From Cunninghamia lanceolata (lineage: Eukaryota; Streptophyta; Pinopsida; Cupressales; Cupressaceae), in contig BSBN01001017.1 in NCBI GenBank assembly GCA_027924645.1, positions 9,884,501 through 9,948,500 of the forward strand: a stretch of DNA of 64,000 nt, written 5' to 3'. The notes under the pieces were generated by a model. That model worked only from the letters and a program-made list of their open reading frames with translations, did not search any database and was not told where the DNA came from. The stretch's first letter is position 1. Each line of letters opens with the position of its first letter. This document shows positions 1 through 10,302 of the stretch, in pieces. The position numbers and the translations under genes were made by a program.

Positions 1-1449
1 TTAGTCTAGGAGGTTTGTGAACCCCCAGATACCATGTGCCATGATGTGTCACAACAGTAATTGTAACCTTCTCCACACTTCTTGTAAAAAGGAAAATAAT
101 TCTTTGCAAGAATTCAGCGAACTCTTCATCATAACACCCCTTGGATTTAACATGCCTTCTCTGAACCATTCTAATATAATCGTGAAGACTACTGAAAACT
201 CTCATTGCTCTTACTTCAAGAGTCTCTGAATGATGAACCAAAGCATGCAGAAGTTCATTGTCCTGAATGAACTCCAAAGGTAAACTATCATATTTTACAT
301 CACAAACCTTCGTAAAATAAATTCTCAAGGTTTGGAAGGTCTGAAAAAACACAAACTCACTGTTGTTCATGACTGAAATCAGCGATGAATAATCTGATTT
401 TAACACCGTACACAAAGAACAACAGCTGCACCAAAGGAAACTCCAAGAATGAGCATGGAAAGTGGGCATTGTATTGTTCAGAATCACCTCGGAAAAGGTT
501 GGAGAAAACTTCCAAACAACCTCCAACTATGAATAATCACTTTCCTTGACACGAATGTTTTGCCAACTCTCATGAATGTGAGCAGCCCGGCAAGTGAGAT
601 GGCTGATCTGCAACCAAACAGCAAAGTTGTAGCTAATAACTTGATCAATTCCAAGCCATGGAACGTCTCTTTGGTCGCCATATCCCTCCAACATGCTTAG
701 TTGGTGACCTCTATGCTGAATTTGAAGTAATGAAGCAGCTCCACCATGCTTGTGTTGTACAACTTTGCTAATTCATATGTGCATCATCAGAAGACCTTCT
801 AAAGTACCAATAGACATCTCTCCCAAAAAAAATGCCTCTCGTGCAACACATCCAAGTGTCATCCACAAACTGCACCTTTAAAGCACTAAGATCAACATAA
901 AACATTACATTCATTTTAATCTCATTTTCTTGCTCTTCATGGAAAATTGTTACATTTTTTATCTTTTCTTGCAACTCAACCATGAAATCATCAACTACTA
1001 AGGAACTAAGAGCAATTGATGTACTCCCAAGAGTTACCATTTGAGTATTGCTCTAATCCTTACTTAAAATCTCTCTCCAATCCACTTGCGAATAAACAAA
1101 TGGAATCATATGATGGCTGGTTAAAAAAAACAGCAACATTCATTCTGAAATTTGTAATGTTATCCTTCCAAGGTACATCCCTACCATCATCATTAGTCTT
1201 CAATAATCCTTGTTGATGACCTCTTGTATAGAAACTCACACAAAAATTATACTTATGTTTTGTCATTCCGATATCCACATTGATTCCTTCAAAGATAGGA
1301 AAAAACTCAACACAACTCCCTATCTCATAATAGTATTGATGTTTCATGGAGACATCAACATTCCATGTGGAAACTTCATCTTCATTTTCGCTTACACCTT
1401 CTTCATCAAGTGGTCTCCCTAAAGGATTACCAACCACAAGGCTTGGCAC
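1..1449 (-). pseudogene. C-terminal part of the coiled-coil gene, broken into several frames
   Basis: Reading leftward from the 374-aa coiled-coil ORF, open stretches follow at 1449-1060, 1040-768, 681-484 and about 350-1. They have protein-like composition, including segments rich in Asp, Phe and Tyr such as DDTWMCCTRG and KVCDVKYDSLPLEF. I read them as one coding region continued across stops and frameshifts rather than separate genes. Support comes from the second copy at the right edge of the window: its region around 63640-63790 aligns by eye with the segment around 1180-1060 (DVPWKDN and NVPWRIV; VCTHTSVLAR and ICLFASGLER). I do not recognise the family. Introns could explain some breaks. 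The region lies inside the internal part of an LTR element whose 5' LTR is at 3708-5619 and probably continues beyond the left edge. Confidence 0.45.
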
Positions 1450-1464
1450 ATCCTCATGATATGT

Positions 1465-2589
1465 TCACAAATCTTGAGCAAGCTGAAAACCACGCTCCAA
1501 CTCATGTTTTGAAACTTCTTCCGAATCCCATATCTTGATGTTGTCACTAATTGTGCTGCTCCATGGAGGAGATGTTTCATCATTCATCTTAAAGAGTGGA
1601 TTATCATAAATTGTCTCTGTACCCATTTCAAAAAGAGGGTTATCAAAAATATGAAAGCCATTCCTCTCCTCTTGCACAAACCCATCTTGTTGATTCAAAG
1701 CTTCACATGCAACCTCTGATTTTTTCGGAAGAATCTCCAAATCAAATTCTTCTTGAAGATTATCAAGCTCATCAATTACTTGCTGGATCTCTTCCGTCAA
1801 TGCACCTTTTTCTTGCTCCCTCAAGTTTGTAACAGCAACAAGTTGTTTATCAACTTCTAGAAGCGTCATATGGGTATTTTGAAACAAATCTTTTGTTGAT
1901 TCAAGCTCAAGAGCGAGCTCATCAACTTTCCTCTCCTCCTTTGCAAATTCAATGACATGATATCGATCCCTAATTAAGTGCAAATACTCAAACTTCACCA
2001 TCTCCATGGAGTTTTTTATTATTTGCAAGTTTGAAGAAGTAGCTCCATCCACAAAACTTTTCTGCATGAGGTCTTCAAGGACCTTATGAGTGTCGTCCAA
2101 ACTAGTGAGGACATGAATTTCTCTCTCATCAGAGACCAAGAGTTGATTCTTCAACTCACACAACTCTTTAGGACTTTGCTCACTCAAGTGTCTCGATTCT
2201 TCAAGTAGCAAAGATTCTGAAATTTCCTCTTCTCCAAGAGCAATAAGTTCCTCAAAATTTGTCTCCTCTTCACAATCACTTTGATCAAATGATATAGCAG
2301 CTCCAAACTCAAGCAATGAATCAACACTATGGGCTGATTTAAAGCTTTCAACAGACTCCACTTCAGTGTGCTCTTCTTCTAAACTCTCTGAGAAGTCAAA
2401 TTGCTGTATTGAATTGCCATTAATAGAATGGTAAAGATGCTCCTCATTAGGTGTTGTCCCCAAAGTTTTGGCAACTTCAAACTCTTCAACTTCTTCAACT
2501 ACACTTTTCTCCGTGTCTTCAACAAGACATTCTACTGCAATAATTTCAGGCTCACCTGATAAATCATCTTCTACCATCCTATCAATCAT
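1465..2589 (-). CDS. Acidic coiled-coil protein, unrecognised, probably decayed
   Basis: This is an open frame of 374 codons. The first 120 residues are very acidic (runs of Glu and Asp around EPEIIAVECLVED). Residues about 130-300 are heptad-like, with many Leu, Glu and Lys (LCELKNQLLV, ELALELESTKDL, EEIQQVIDELDNL), which predicts a coiled coil. Near the end is a short repeated phrase, DNPLFEM then DNPLFKM, about 15 residues apart. No catalytic motif, signal peptide or membrane segment is visible. The frame stays open upstream of the Met for about 20 codons (FDDYEDAILLES) after one TAA, so the annotated start is probably not the original one. A diverged copy lies at 62590-63680 on the other strand. 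It sits where gag would be in the surrounding LTR element; whether it is an element protein or a captured host gene is unknown. Confidence 0.6.
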   Translation of the reverse strand: MIDRMVEDDLSGEPEIIAVECLVEDTEKSVVEEVEEFEVAKTLGTTPNEEHLYHSINGNSIQQFDFSESLEEEHTEVESVESFKSAHSVDSLLEFGAAISFDQSDCEEETNFEELIALGEEEISESLLLEESRHLSEQSPKELCELKNQLLVSDEREIHVLTSLDDTHKVLEDLMQKSFVDGATSSNLQIIKNSMEMVKFEYLHLIRDRYHVIEFAKEERKVDELALELESTKDLFQNTHMTLLEVDKQLVAVTNLREQEKGALTEEIQQVIDELDNLQEEFDLEILPKKSEVACEALNQQDGFVQEERNGFHIFDNPLFEMGTETIYDNPLFKMNDETSPPWSSTISDNIKIWDSEEVSKHELERGFQLAQDL

Positions 2590-2651
2590 TCTCTCTTATG
2601 ATTCTAGCAAAATGGCATCTTCATAATCATCAAATTCTTCATCAAATTTAG

Positions 2652-3006
2652 GACTTCTTTAGGTAAACTCAGGTATTTTTCCTCTATAATTGCCTTTGGA
2701 AAGTCAACTTCCTTGTCATTTGTTTTTGGTTCTAACATCTTCTTTTCTGACTCTTCCTTTGTGACCTCCAATTTTTCTTCTTCTTTATTCTTGCTGTCAT
2801 ATTTCTTCCTTAGATACCTTCGTTTCCAATTCTTCTTTGACTTCTTTAGGTAAACTCAGGTACTTTTCCTCTATAATTGCCTTTGGAAAGTCAACTTCCC
2901 CGTCATTTGTTTTTGGTTCTAACATCTTCTTTTCTGACTCTTCCTTTGTGACCTCCAATTTTTCTTCTTTATTCTTGCTGTCATATTTCTTCCTTAGATA
3001 CCTTCG
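2652..3006. repeat. Out-of-frame tandem duplication of about 185 bp
   Basis: The stretch beginning GACTTCTTTAGGTAAACTCA occurs at 2652 and again at 2839, and the unit ends TAGATACCTTCG at 2822 and 3006. Copies differ by a 3-bp indel in a TTC run and a few substitutions. Spacing is 187 bp at one end and 184 bp at the other. The duplication lies inside the coiled-coil gene and disrupts its frame. Confidence 0.85.
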
Positions 3007-3159
3007 TAACTCTTTCTTAAACTCAGGATCCTTCCACTCATTGGACAGTTCTTTAAACATTTCACTTAAAGACCTTTTCATTGTAAACATCTTCTCGTTT
3101 CTTGGGTTCTGTATTTCTGCAACTAAGATTCTCTCAGAAGTAAAAATTTGGGTAGCCAT
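2797..3159 (-). CDS. N-terminal segment of the coiled-coil gene (120 aa, Lys/Glu-rich)
   Basis: The frame starts MATQIFTSER and becomes strongly charged (KKELRRYLRKKYDSKNKEEK). I take this Met as the likely true start of the coiled-coil gene because it is the first long frame after the minisatellite and the primer-binding site of the LTR element. The frame ends where a 184-187 bp direct duplication begins. The duplication length is not a multiple of three, so it shifts the reading frame and separates this segment from the 374-aa ORF downstream. Before duplication the two frames could have formed one protein of about 550 residues. The function is unknown. Confidence 0.5.
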   Translation of the reverse strand: MATQIFTSERILVAEIQNPRNEKMFTMKRSLSEMFKELSNEWKDPEFKKELRRYLRKKYDSKNKEEKLEVTKEESEKKMLEPKTNDGEVDFPKAIIEEKYLSLPKEVKEELETKVSKEEI

Positions 3160-3231
3160 CGTCCATCCATATTCTCAATTATGAAAAACTTCTAAAGATG
3201 AATCAAGCCAAGTGATGTAACTCATACAAAT

Positions 3232-3634
3232 GTTGATTACTAACATGCAACTATATCTTCAGTCTCAACTCTGACATGCAAGTGCAAATCACTCACATGC
3301 AACTATTGCTTGGCCCTCAAAACTAACATGCAAGCATCTAGGTAGTCTCAAAACTGACATGCAAGTACTGGGTAATGACATGCAACTACTCGTTCTCAAA
3401 GACGACATGCAAACATTTGGGTAGTCTCAGAACTGACATGCAAGTACTGGGTACTAACATGCAACAACTGCTCATTCTTCAGAGACAACATGCAAACATC
3501 TGGGTAGTCTCAAAACTGACATGCAAGTTCTAGGTACTTACATGCAGCAACCGCTCGTTCTCGGAGACAACATTCAAACATCTGGGTAGTCTCAAAACTA
3601 ACATGCAAGGACTGGGTACTAACATGCAACTGAA
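3232..3634. repeat. Minisatellite with about 80-85 bp unit and ACATGCAA core
   Basis: The phrase CTGACATGCAAGTACTGGGT or close variants recur near 3355, 3435, 3517 and 3603, alternating with AACATGCAACTACTCGTTCT and GACATGCAAACATCTGGGTA. Each unit holds about three ACATGCAA boxes. The array sits between the primer-binding site and the first ORF of the minus-strand LTR element, in the place of its 5' untranslated leader. Confidence 0.8.
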
Positions 3635-3690
3635 AATTATGATATGAACTTCTGCACAAGGGTTACCAATTCCAACAGGGTGGCAATAAA

Positions 3691-3706
3691 ACCAACTCTA
3701 ATACCA
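3691..3706 (-). promoter_or_regulatory. Primer-binding site, degenerate initiator-Met tRNA type
   Basis: On the minus strand the sequence reads TGGTATTAGAGTTGGT, one base after the end of the LTR. The plant initiator-Met primer site is TGGTATCAGAGC; the match is 10 of 12. It fixes the orientation: the element reads right to left, with 3708-5619 as its 5' LTR. Confidence 0.7.
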
Positions 3707-3707
3707 C

Positions 3708-5619
3708 TGTAATGAGCACCCCAGTTTTTTCTTTTTAAAGTTCCACACAAAGAGGAAGATGCAATGGTTAAGTTCTTCCACACTCTTGTGATCACCTGGA
3801 TCCCTATGTGGGCAAGGTGAGAGCATACAATTGCTTCCGAGTTAGCATTCAAAACCAACATGCAATAATAACAACTTCCACTTAGTCAATGGGCATCCGC
3901 TTATGCAGCGGGCATCCAGGAATGTGTGTAGGCCACTGGCAGAATTTCTAGGCTTGACTCAAACCAATAAGGTCGATATGCCAACTTGTTCATGCCAAAA
4001 CGGGTTGTGAATTCATGCTATAATTTATTGTCGGTAAACCGTCCAATATTACAAAATGAAGCATGATTTTATGAAGTAACCAGCAGTATTACCATTCGGT
4101 ATTACAAACATAGATTTAATGCAACATTTAAAGGAAACAAAAGAGTTAGGGCACGCTGCAATATTTTATTAATTCTGATCAGAACTGAAATAAATTGTTG
4201 TAGCATTAAAAATCAGAATATGAGGAATTGAGAAGTCACCAAACATCACCCTGAAGCATACCCATGAAGCTCTGTTGTTGATTATGGATGTAATGAAGCT
4301 CAAACACTGAAAATACACCTCTGAAAGCACTCTAACAGCAAAATACTCAGGTCTGATACAAAACCCAGCAAATTAGAAATACACAGAAATACTACTCAAC
4401 CCCAAAACTCTTCACACCACAACTCACCCTTCCAAAACACTTCAAGCAATAACCAATGACCAAGGCGCCTCCTATCAACAACAAATGACAGGGAAAATGG
4501 AGGCGTTTTCCTTCCTCAAACCCTCACGCCACCTACAACAGTTGTACGGCCAGCCATGGATATAAGTGTTCATCCCAAACAAACCAATCCTTCTTTCTTT
4601 CTCAGATTTTGCATAAATGTTGCACTACCCAAGGTGCCATCATTCCATGAAACAAGACAAGAAGATATGCATCAGTTTATTTTCTAGGGCTCACGCCCTT
4701 CTTCAACATAGGATGGCTCCTCTGTTGTAGACCTGCACTGCACACACCACACTCCAAAACTTAGCATAAAATACTCCAAAAATATCACTGAAATCTACAC
4801 ACCAAAACCCTACATCAAAAAATAATCTTTTCTGCTCCACAACGTAAGGACTTCATTGAAGCTCACAAGTGTTTCCTAAAGTGTAAACACTCTCAGCTAG
4901 GTAGGGTAGATCTTTCACTACGGAAACCAACAAATCAGTGAGGTTTAACAACCCCTGAAGAAACAAGCTCAACACTCCAATATGCATAAACCTTCAAATG
5001 AGCCCAAAACCCCTTTATATAGACACTTTTATGGCAACAAGAGGAAATAAAAATAATAATTTCACTTTTCTTTTTATTTTCTCCTCACATAAAAATAACA
5101 TTTTTAATTGCTCACTTTATGTCTCCCTTGCCTAACATTCCTTTTATGTGAGCATCAAATAATACTTTTCAACACCTTTCCAAAGCGCTGTTACACTTAA
5201 GTTATATTTTAATATTTCCCATCCTTAGACAACTTAAGTGAATAAATAATTAAATAACTCAATGACATACCCAAGTTGCGGAAAGCATCCAAATGATATA
5301 ATTTTGCTATTCTGATCATACCAATAGGATACTAAAGACTTGGAATGAAAATCGAAGGCCACCGGATGACTATCTAAAAATAGCATGTTTCTCCAAGAAA
5401 GTTGGAGAGCACCCGAGAGGTCGGAACTGAATTCCGAAAGCATCTATGAACTCCAAATGACTAGCCGAACTTAAAAACACAAACAACTGCTCTGTCAAAC
5501 TGAGCCACAGCCACTCCAAGAACATTGGAGTTCTTCCAAACATGACAAACAACCTCCGGAAGACTAGGAACAAGCATAATGCGCACAAAAGGTCTATGCG
5601 CCAAATAGGGGACCTTACA
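3708..5619 (-). mobile_element. 5' LTR (1.9 kb) of a minus-strand LTR element
   Basis: Read on the minus strand the LTR begins TGTAAGGTCCCC and ends GGGGTGCTCATTACA, so it has TG...CA ends. The primer-binding site follows directly. A TATATAAAGG box lies inside it. No matching second LTR is seen, because the element runs off the left edge. The base pairs right of the LTR (GTGAA) would be one half of the target duplication. ORFs in this interval are short and follow no known family. Confidence 0.7.
5012..5021 (-). promoter_or_regulatory. TATA box of the 5' LTR
   Basis: TATATAAAGG on the minus strand, about 600 bp after the LTR start, consistent with a U3/R boundary near 4985. It predicts transcription leftward through the minisatellite and the coiled-coil gene. 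Confidence 0.45.
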
Positions 5620-6041
5620 GTGAAAAATCAAAATTTTGCAGAACAAAAATAAACGTACATATAAATTATTTCACACTTTCTAAAAGTTTTTATGAGGTTA
5701 AAAACAAAGGCACCAGGGAGTTTTTTTGTTTTTAATCTAGAGAATACAAACTTTAGAGAGTATTCTTAAAAAATTGAGGAAGCAAACTATAGAGGTAAAA
5801 GGAATTATTTACAAAGAATTTAATTCTTCCATTCTTTATCACTTCTAAAAGTTCAAAATCAAAGTAATAGAAAATTTTGATTTCCAAAAAAAAGATGGAA
5901 TTATTTTGTACCTTGTTCTAAACCATGAACATTGTACTTGTCCAATTTTATCTTTGGTTAAAAAAAGTTAATATGCCATGCTAATTATGATGGACATGAT
6001 ACAAGCTAAAGATGTGATGGATTCCTTGTTGAAAGAGTATC
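5620..6041. other. AT-rich spacer, no feature seen
   Basis: The stretch is AT-rich with A and T runs and has no ORF with protein-like composition and no repeat I can recognise. Confidence 0.5.
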
Positions 6042-6419
6042 TTGACATGCCAACAGAGATATAATGTGCTATCAAAAGAAATATCAATGAGAAGAGAAAT
6101 GATAATATATGACAAAGGAATGTTCCAGTCAATTCAAAGAACAAATGACCAATTCTTCAATCCCTACAAATGCGGAAATAATATTAATAATGTTGATAGG
6201 GAATGCGAAGAACTTGACAATAAAGGTGCTACCTCTTTAAGTGTCTCTTATGCGACAAATGGTGATTCTAAAATCAAGAAGAAAAATAATGTTGCAAAGC
6301 AATTTAACAAAGTTGTAATAGTTGACCCACCATGTGGTGGTCTACACCCTATTGTAAGTATTCTCAAATTCCAAGCAAATCTTATTCTTATGTTCTATGA
6401 GGATCTAAAGAATGAATGA
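6042..6419 (+). CDS. Unrecognised 125-aa ORF, possibly the tail of a transposase-derived protein
   Basis: The frame has protein-like composition (RYNVLSKEISMRREMIIYD, FNKVVIVDPPCGG) and starts without a clear context. A basic or polar region followed by a V-x-DPP motif is reminiscent of the C-terminal tails of FAR1/FHY3-like (MULE-derived) proteins, but no zinc-binding SWIM motif is present, so this is only a guess. No neighbouring exon is evident. It may be an exon fragment or remnant. Confidence 0.3.
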   Translation: MTCQQRYNVLSKEISMRREMIIYDKGMFQSIQRTNDQFFNPYKCGNNINNVDRECEELDNKGATSLSVSYATNGDSKIKKKNNVAKQFNKVVIVDPPCGGLHPIVSILKFQANLILMFYEDLKNE

Positions 6420-6559
6420 TCTCTACATGAAATGAATTTCATGGTTGGATTATTTTTGCTAAAAATCTTGGTTTACAGGTTATCAAAGCTCTTCACACTC
6501 ATCCAGGTTTTATTTTTTCACTATTGTATTGAGAATTTAATGAATATTATAATATAACT

Positions 6560-6650
6560 TTTGTGCTTGTTGTGGTGGGGTGATTTGAACCTCAATCACT
6601 CTTTTACAAGTACTCCCACATACCATTATACCTCAGCCCTTGGACAGATT
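6560..6650 (-). mobile_element. Candidate tRNA-derived SINE head
   Basis: On the minus strand a B-box-like GAGGTTCAAATCAC (6593-6580) follows, about 30 nt downstream, an A-box-like TGAGGTATAATGG (6635-6623). Both order and spacing fit an RNA polymerase III internal promoter. The sequence does not fold into a convincing complete tRNA, so a SINE head or tRNA relic is more likely than a functional tRNA. No target duplication was resolved. Confidence 0.3.
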
Positions 6651-9039
6651 GAAGGTAAACTCTACTATTATGTCACGCTTGATGCTTCAAGGAAGTCGCA
6701 GTCACTGAGCGGCGGGCTTTGGGAACTCTACTCAGGATCCTATAGGAGAGATATCGGTTAGTGTGTCGAAGACACAACAAATCGCAATCACCAGTGGACG
6801 AGGCATTCTCCAGCATCAAAGTTTATTCCAGAATTGGTCAATCATACATCAAACGACTCTCTGTAGGAGCAGGAGACTCCTATTCATCCCTATCACTCAG
6901 TTTGAGGTACAGGGGAGTCTAACCCAATACTAGCAGTAAAACATCACAGCCAAGTCCCTGCTCCAAACCAGCGATCACCTATTTAATGGGACCTGAGCAA
7001 GTGCACCCACAGCAAGGTCATATTGAAGAATAGAGGTTAGATGTCACCTGTAATAGTCATCAGTCACTGGTGGAGCAACAGGAATAGGAAAATTGCAATC
7101 GACTTGCATCTGATATGTGGTTCAGTGATTCAAATTGTGTGCAAAGAGTTTATAAACAGCAGGCTAGTACCATGATTTTGGTTAATTATTACCAGATCTG
7201 TTTAATAAACTGCTGTTGATGTTTCTGTTGTTGCATGTAATTCTCAATTAGTGATCTGTGTGATTAGAACTGATATTATAACCAGTGCAACTGGATGTTC
7301 ATTAATAATCCGAAATAGAGATTTTGAAATTATTAACTGCTGTGATCAACCTGGAGGTTAAGTTGATTGAGATCTGCCTTTTTGTTATTGCTGTTTGTAT
7401 GCAACTATGACAGTATGAATATATTTCATTAATCCAGTATGTGTTTGATATAAGCATTCTCCATACTCACAAATCTACCTAAAGCTTAACAAAAACAGCC
7501 AAACGGAGTTATCTTGATTCTTTTTGCCCTAGGGATATTACATTTCCCAAGTTCTCGCCATTTTTTAACAGATGTTATCCCTGAAAATCACATCTTCTAC
7601 TTAATCACTAATTTATTCTACTTTTTCTGGATTTTGTTAATTGCATGAGGATTCTTTCTTTTTCAAATACCCTAACCATATTTTTCTCCTTTTTTGAAAA
7701 TCTCAACCCAATTTTTTCTGGATTACATCATAATTTTCTAAAAAAAATCTTTATCTTTTGGTTTGCTGATTTATTCCTAAGAAGGAATTTTGCTGCAATG
7801 GTTTCTAACAATTATAGCAAAATAGCAAGAAAACCATGATAAATCACTAGTTCTCACCACTCACCACTATGGGTGATTTGAGAAGGAATTTTCATGCTAT
7901 GGTTTCTAACCATTGTAGCAAAAATAGTGAGAAAACCAAGATAAATTACAATTTCTCACCACTCACCACTATTACAGGTTTAGCTTTAATTTGTTGAATA
8001 ATTCATAGAACAAGTTATGAATCTTCTGTACAAACTAGTTGGCACAACACATAAGACTGCCTACGATGAGGATGACATTTCCTAATCGGTGAACACAATA
8101 TTATTAAACAACACCAATAAAAATATGAAATTAAATGTGAAAGTGGCATATATAGTACTGCATTTTGAGCTACATACAAGACCACATTGTATTTCATATG
8201 CTTCCTGAGGCGCAGCTGCAGCCCCACACCAAGCTCCACTACCTGCAACTCCTTGAACCTGAGAAAATACAATAAACAAGGACACTCCAAATTATATACT
8301 AACATAATATGATGTTTACATATATAATCAAATTTAGCATATTTAAGCTCATGAATATTACAAGTCAAAACGAAAAAAAACCAACCAAGAGCATGTCATA
8401 ACCATCACTGCATGCACCTCCTATATACCCAATTTCTACATTATCATAACTCCATACTCCATTTCTACATTGTCATAACTCCCACCACATGCTCCATCTA
8501 AATAAACACCAAACATTATCATTGACTCTTAACACAAGAAATAATTGCTTTAATGCATCAAATATAAAGATGTGGAAAAAGAAATTCAAAAGAATTGGAA
8601 AGCAATCAAATTATAAGCATTTTTAGATGTTATTCCTATAATTAGTTCAAAATCTATTTGGAGGATTGTTTAAATTCTAAGCAATATTGTATGAGAATGG
8701 AAGGAATAAAAGACAAAATTGGCATATATCACAACTATTCCTACATTTGAAACTCTATGAACTCTGTTCAAAATTTGCAAGTTCTGCCTAAAATTTGTCA
8801 ACTTCAAAAGCCATTGAAATCATATTTCTCCATAGACTGACTTTGTTCCAATTGATCGATGTGTGCCTTCTTCCCATATTTTATTGCAGTTCTGTAGATG
8901 TACAGTCAACAATAATATGCAAAATATTTAAAATCTGTATAATAGCTTTTAGAGGCATTAAAATTTAATTTAGTAGGCCTTTTCTTATCCTTGAAAGGAA
9001 AACATGCTAATAGAGACTAGAAGCAACTTTTATAGCTAC
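6651..9039. other. Spacer with short duplications and no intact gene
   Basis: A roughly 105-bp direct duplication lies at about 7781-7985 (GAAGGAATTTTGCTGCAATG and GAAGGAATTTTCATGCTATG, each followed by TTCTCACCACTCACCACTAT). A short duplication is at 8420-8490. Around 8285-8180 on the minus strand an AG-preceded open stretch (VAGSGAWCGAAAAPQEAYE) could be a relic of the C-terminal exon of the FLX-like gene that follows, but this is weak. Confidence 0.4.
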
Positions 9040-9605
9040 TCATATATCTAATACAAAAATACCATCACTATCTGACCCATTGTAACTCCTTGCATAAACC
9101 TTCTCTCTGTTCTCAAAGCAGTCACCTGCTGCACATCTGCACCATGCTCTTGCCAAATCTTGAGTAAGAAATTTGATCTGGGTTGTCAAATCTTGTCCAA
9201 CAACAACCAATGTTTGCTCTATGATATGCAAATCATCTTCAAGCTTCATTGATTTGTCATACTACTCCCTAAGCCGATGCTCCTTATCAGTCAACAAGTT
9301 TGTAGATACATGATTCAAATGTTGTAGTTCCTACTGCGTAGAAGCCAGCTCTTGCCTCAAAGCCACATGATTAGCATCAAGCCACCATTCCCTACATGCA
9401 ATTCCTAAATCTTTTGATGTTGGTCTGTAAGTTTTTCCTGGCTCAATGATGGGTGAGGAGGCAGAGGCCCTAGACCCCTACCAAATGGACCTTCATTTGT
9501 ATCTTCAAACCCAGGGTGAGGTAGTAAAGGCCTTGGGCCTCTAGCATATGGACCCTCATGCCAAGGCACCATGCCACAGGGAGCACACTTAAGGACCAGT
9601 TTATT
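9040..9605 (-). pseudogene. FLXL: FLX-like (FLC EXPRESSOR-like) coiled-coil gene, decayed, copy 1
   Basis: FLX-like proteins are plant nuclear coiled-coil proteins; FLX itself works with FRIGIDA in flowering control. Reading leftward, the sequence gives a Gly/Pro-rich N-terminal part (GPFGRGLGPLPPHP), then QEKLTDQHQKI, a stop, ELHVGNGG, a frameshift, and NHVALRQELASTQ. After a stop and a run of LREYDKSMKLEDDL come VVVGQDLTTQIKFLTQDLAR and ENREKVYARSYNGSD. The order N-terminal Pro/Gly region, HVALRQEL block, then QELTxQ-LTQDLxRA block is characteristic of the family. At least two stops and one frameshift make it a pseudogene. Upstream exon sequence stops near 9605, where intron-like sequence follows. 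Confidence 0.75.
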
Positions 9606-9840
9606 TCTTGAATAAATAAATTAAAAATCAGTATTACACAGATATTAGCACCAAGAAAACCAAGAATTACAGGAGGTATATAATGCAAAGGAAAACAAGA
9701 CTTACATAAAAGTACCTTGTGAACCATAAGGACAGTTACCAGTGTAATATTATAGCAGAAAAAAGAATGTAAACAGAATTTAAGATAGCGAAAATAAATG
9801 GCCCAGCCAACGTATAAGCAATACAGGGTGAATATAAAAA
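9229..9840. repeat. First unit of a tandem duplication (about 0.6 kb) of FLX-like sequence
   Basis: The unit begins ATCATCTTCAAGCTTCATTG (9230) and ends near AATACAGGGTGAATATAA (9840). The second unit begins at 9841 with the same phrase and, skipping the LTR insertion, ends at about 20873 with AATACAAGGTGAATATAA. Both exon and intron-like sequence are duplicated, so this is a DNA-level duplication and not a retrocopy. Confidence 0.8.
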
Positions 9841-9848
9841 TCATCTTC

Positions 9849-10027
9849 AAGCTTCATTGATTTGTCATACTACTCCCTAAGCCGATGCTCCTTATCAGCC
9901 AACAAGTTTGTATATACATGATTCAAATGTTGTAGTTCCTGCTGTGTAGAAGCCAGTTCTTGCCGCAAAGCCACATGATTAGCATCAAGCCACCATTCCC
10001 TACATGCAAATCCTAAATCTTTTGATG
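9849..10027 (-). pseudogene. FLXL: FLX-like gene, copy 2, downstream part
   Basis: This repeats about 180 bp of copy 1 (9241-9430) at high identity and encodes the same HVALRQELASTQQELQHL block, here without the stop present in copy 1. It is cut at 10027/10028 by the insertion of the LTR element at 10033-20465; the other half of the copy resumes at 20471. The long minus-strand frame crossing 10028 is a chimera of gene and LTR and is not a real protein. Confidence 0.8.
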
Positions 10028-10032
10028 TTGGT
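10028..10032. repeat. Target site duplication TTGGT (left)
   Basis: TTGGT flanks the left end of the LTR element and recurs at 20466-20470. The uninterrupted copy 1 has GATGTTGGTCTG at the equivalent place, so the empty site is visible in the same window. Confidence 0.9.
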
Positions 10033-10302
10033 TGAAATGTCCCGTACCATGGATTTAAACTATTTTGTTTGAAGTGAACCTGTTGTGATGTAATCACACA
10101 TCGCCCCATTGCAAATGGGGACCCCCTTTTTTTTTCTTGCTTTCTGTCCTTGTTTTGCTTTAGATTTAGTTTTCCTCTGAGCTTGTAGGATTTTGATAGT
10201 GTTGTGTATCCAAGTCTCAACAGTTTCTTGCTAAAGGTCTATATGCCTTCATCCTGATGCATGTCACTGAGACCCTGAAAATGACTAAGTCTGATATCCT
10301 GA

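Noticed and set aside
6660..6760. Organelle-derived or RNA-gene insert suggested by a GC-richer patch
   Set aside because: No recognisable rRNA, tRNA or organelle gene sequence was found in it.
9870..10220. 116-codon minus-strand ORF
   Set aside because: It fuses FLX-like sequence to the inserted LTRs across the TTGGT target site, so it is an insertion chimera.
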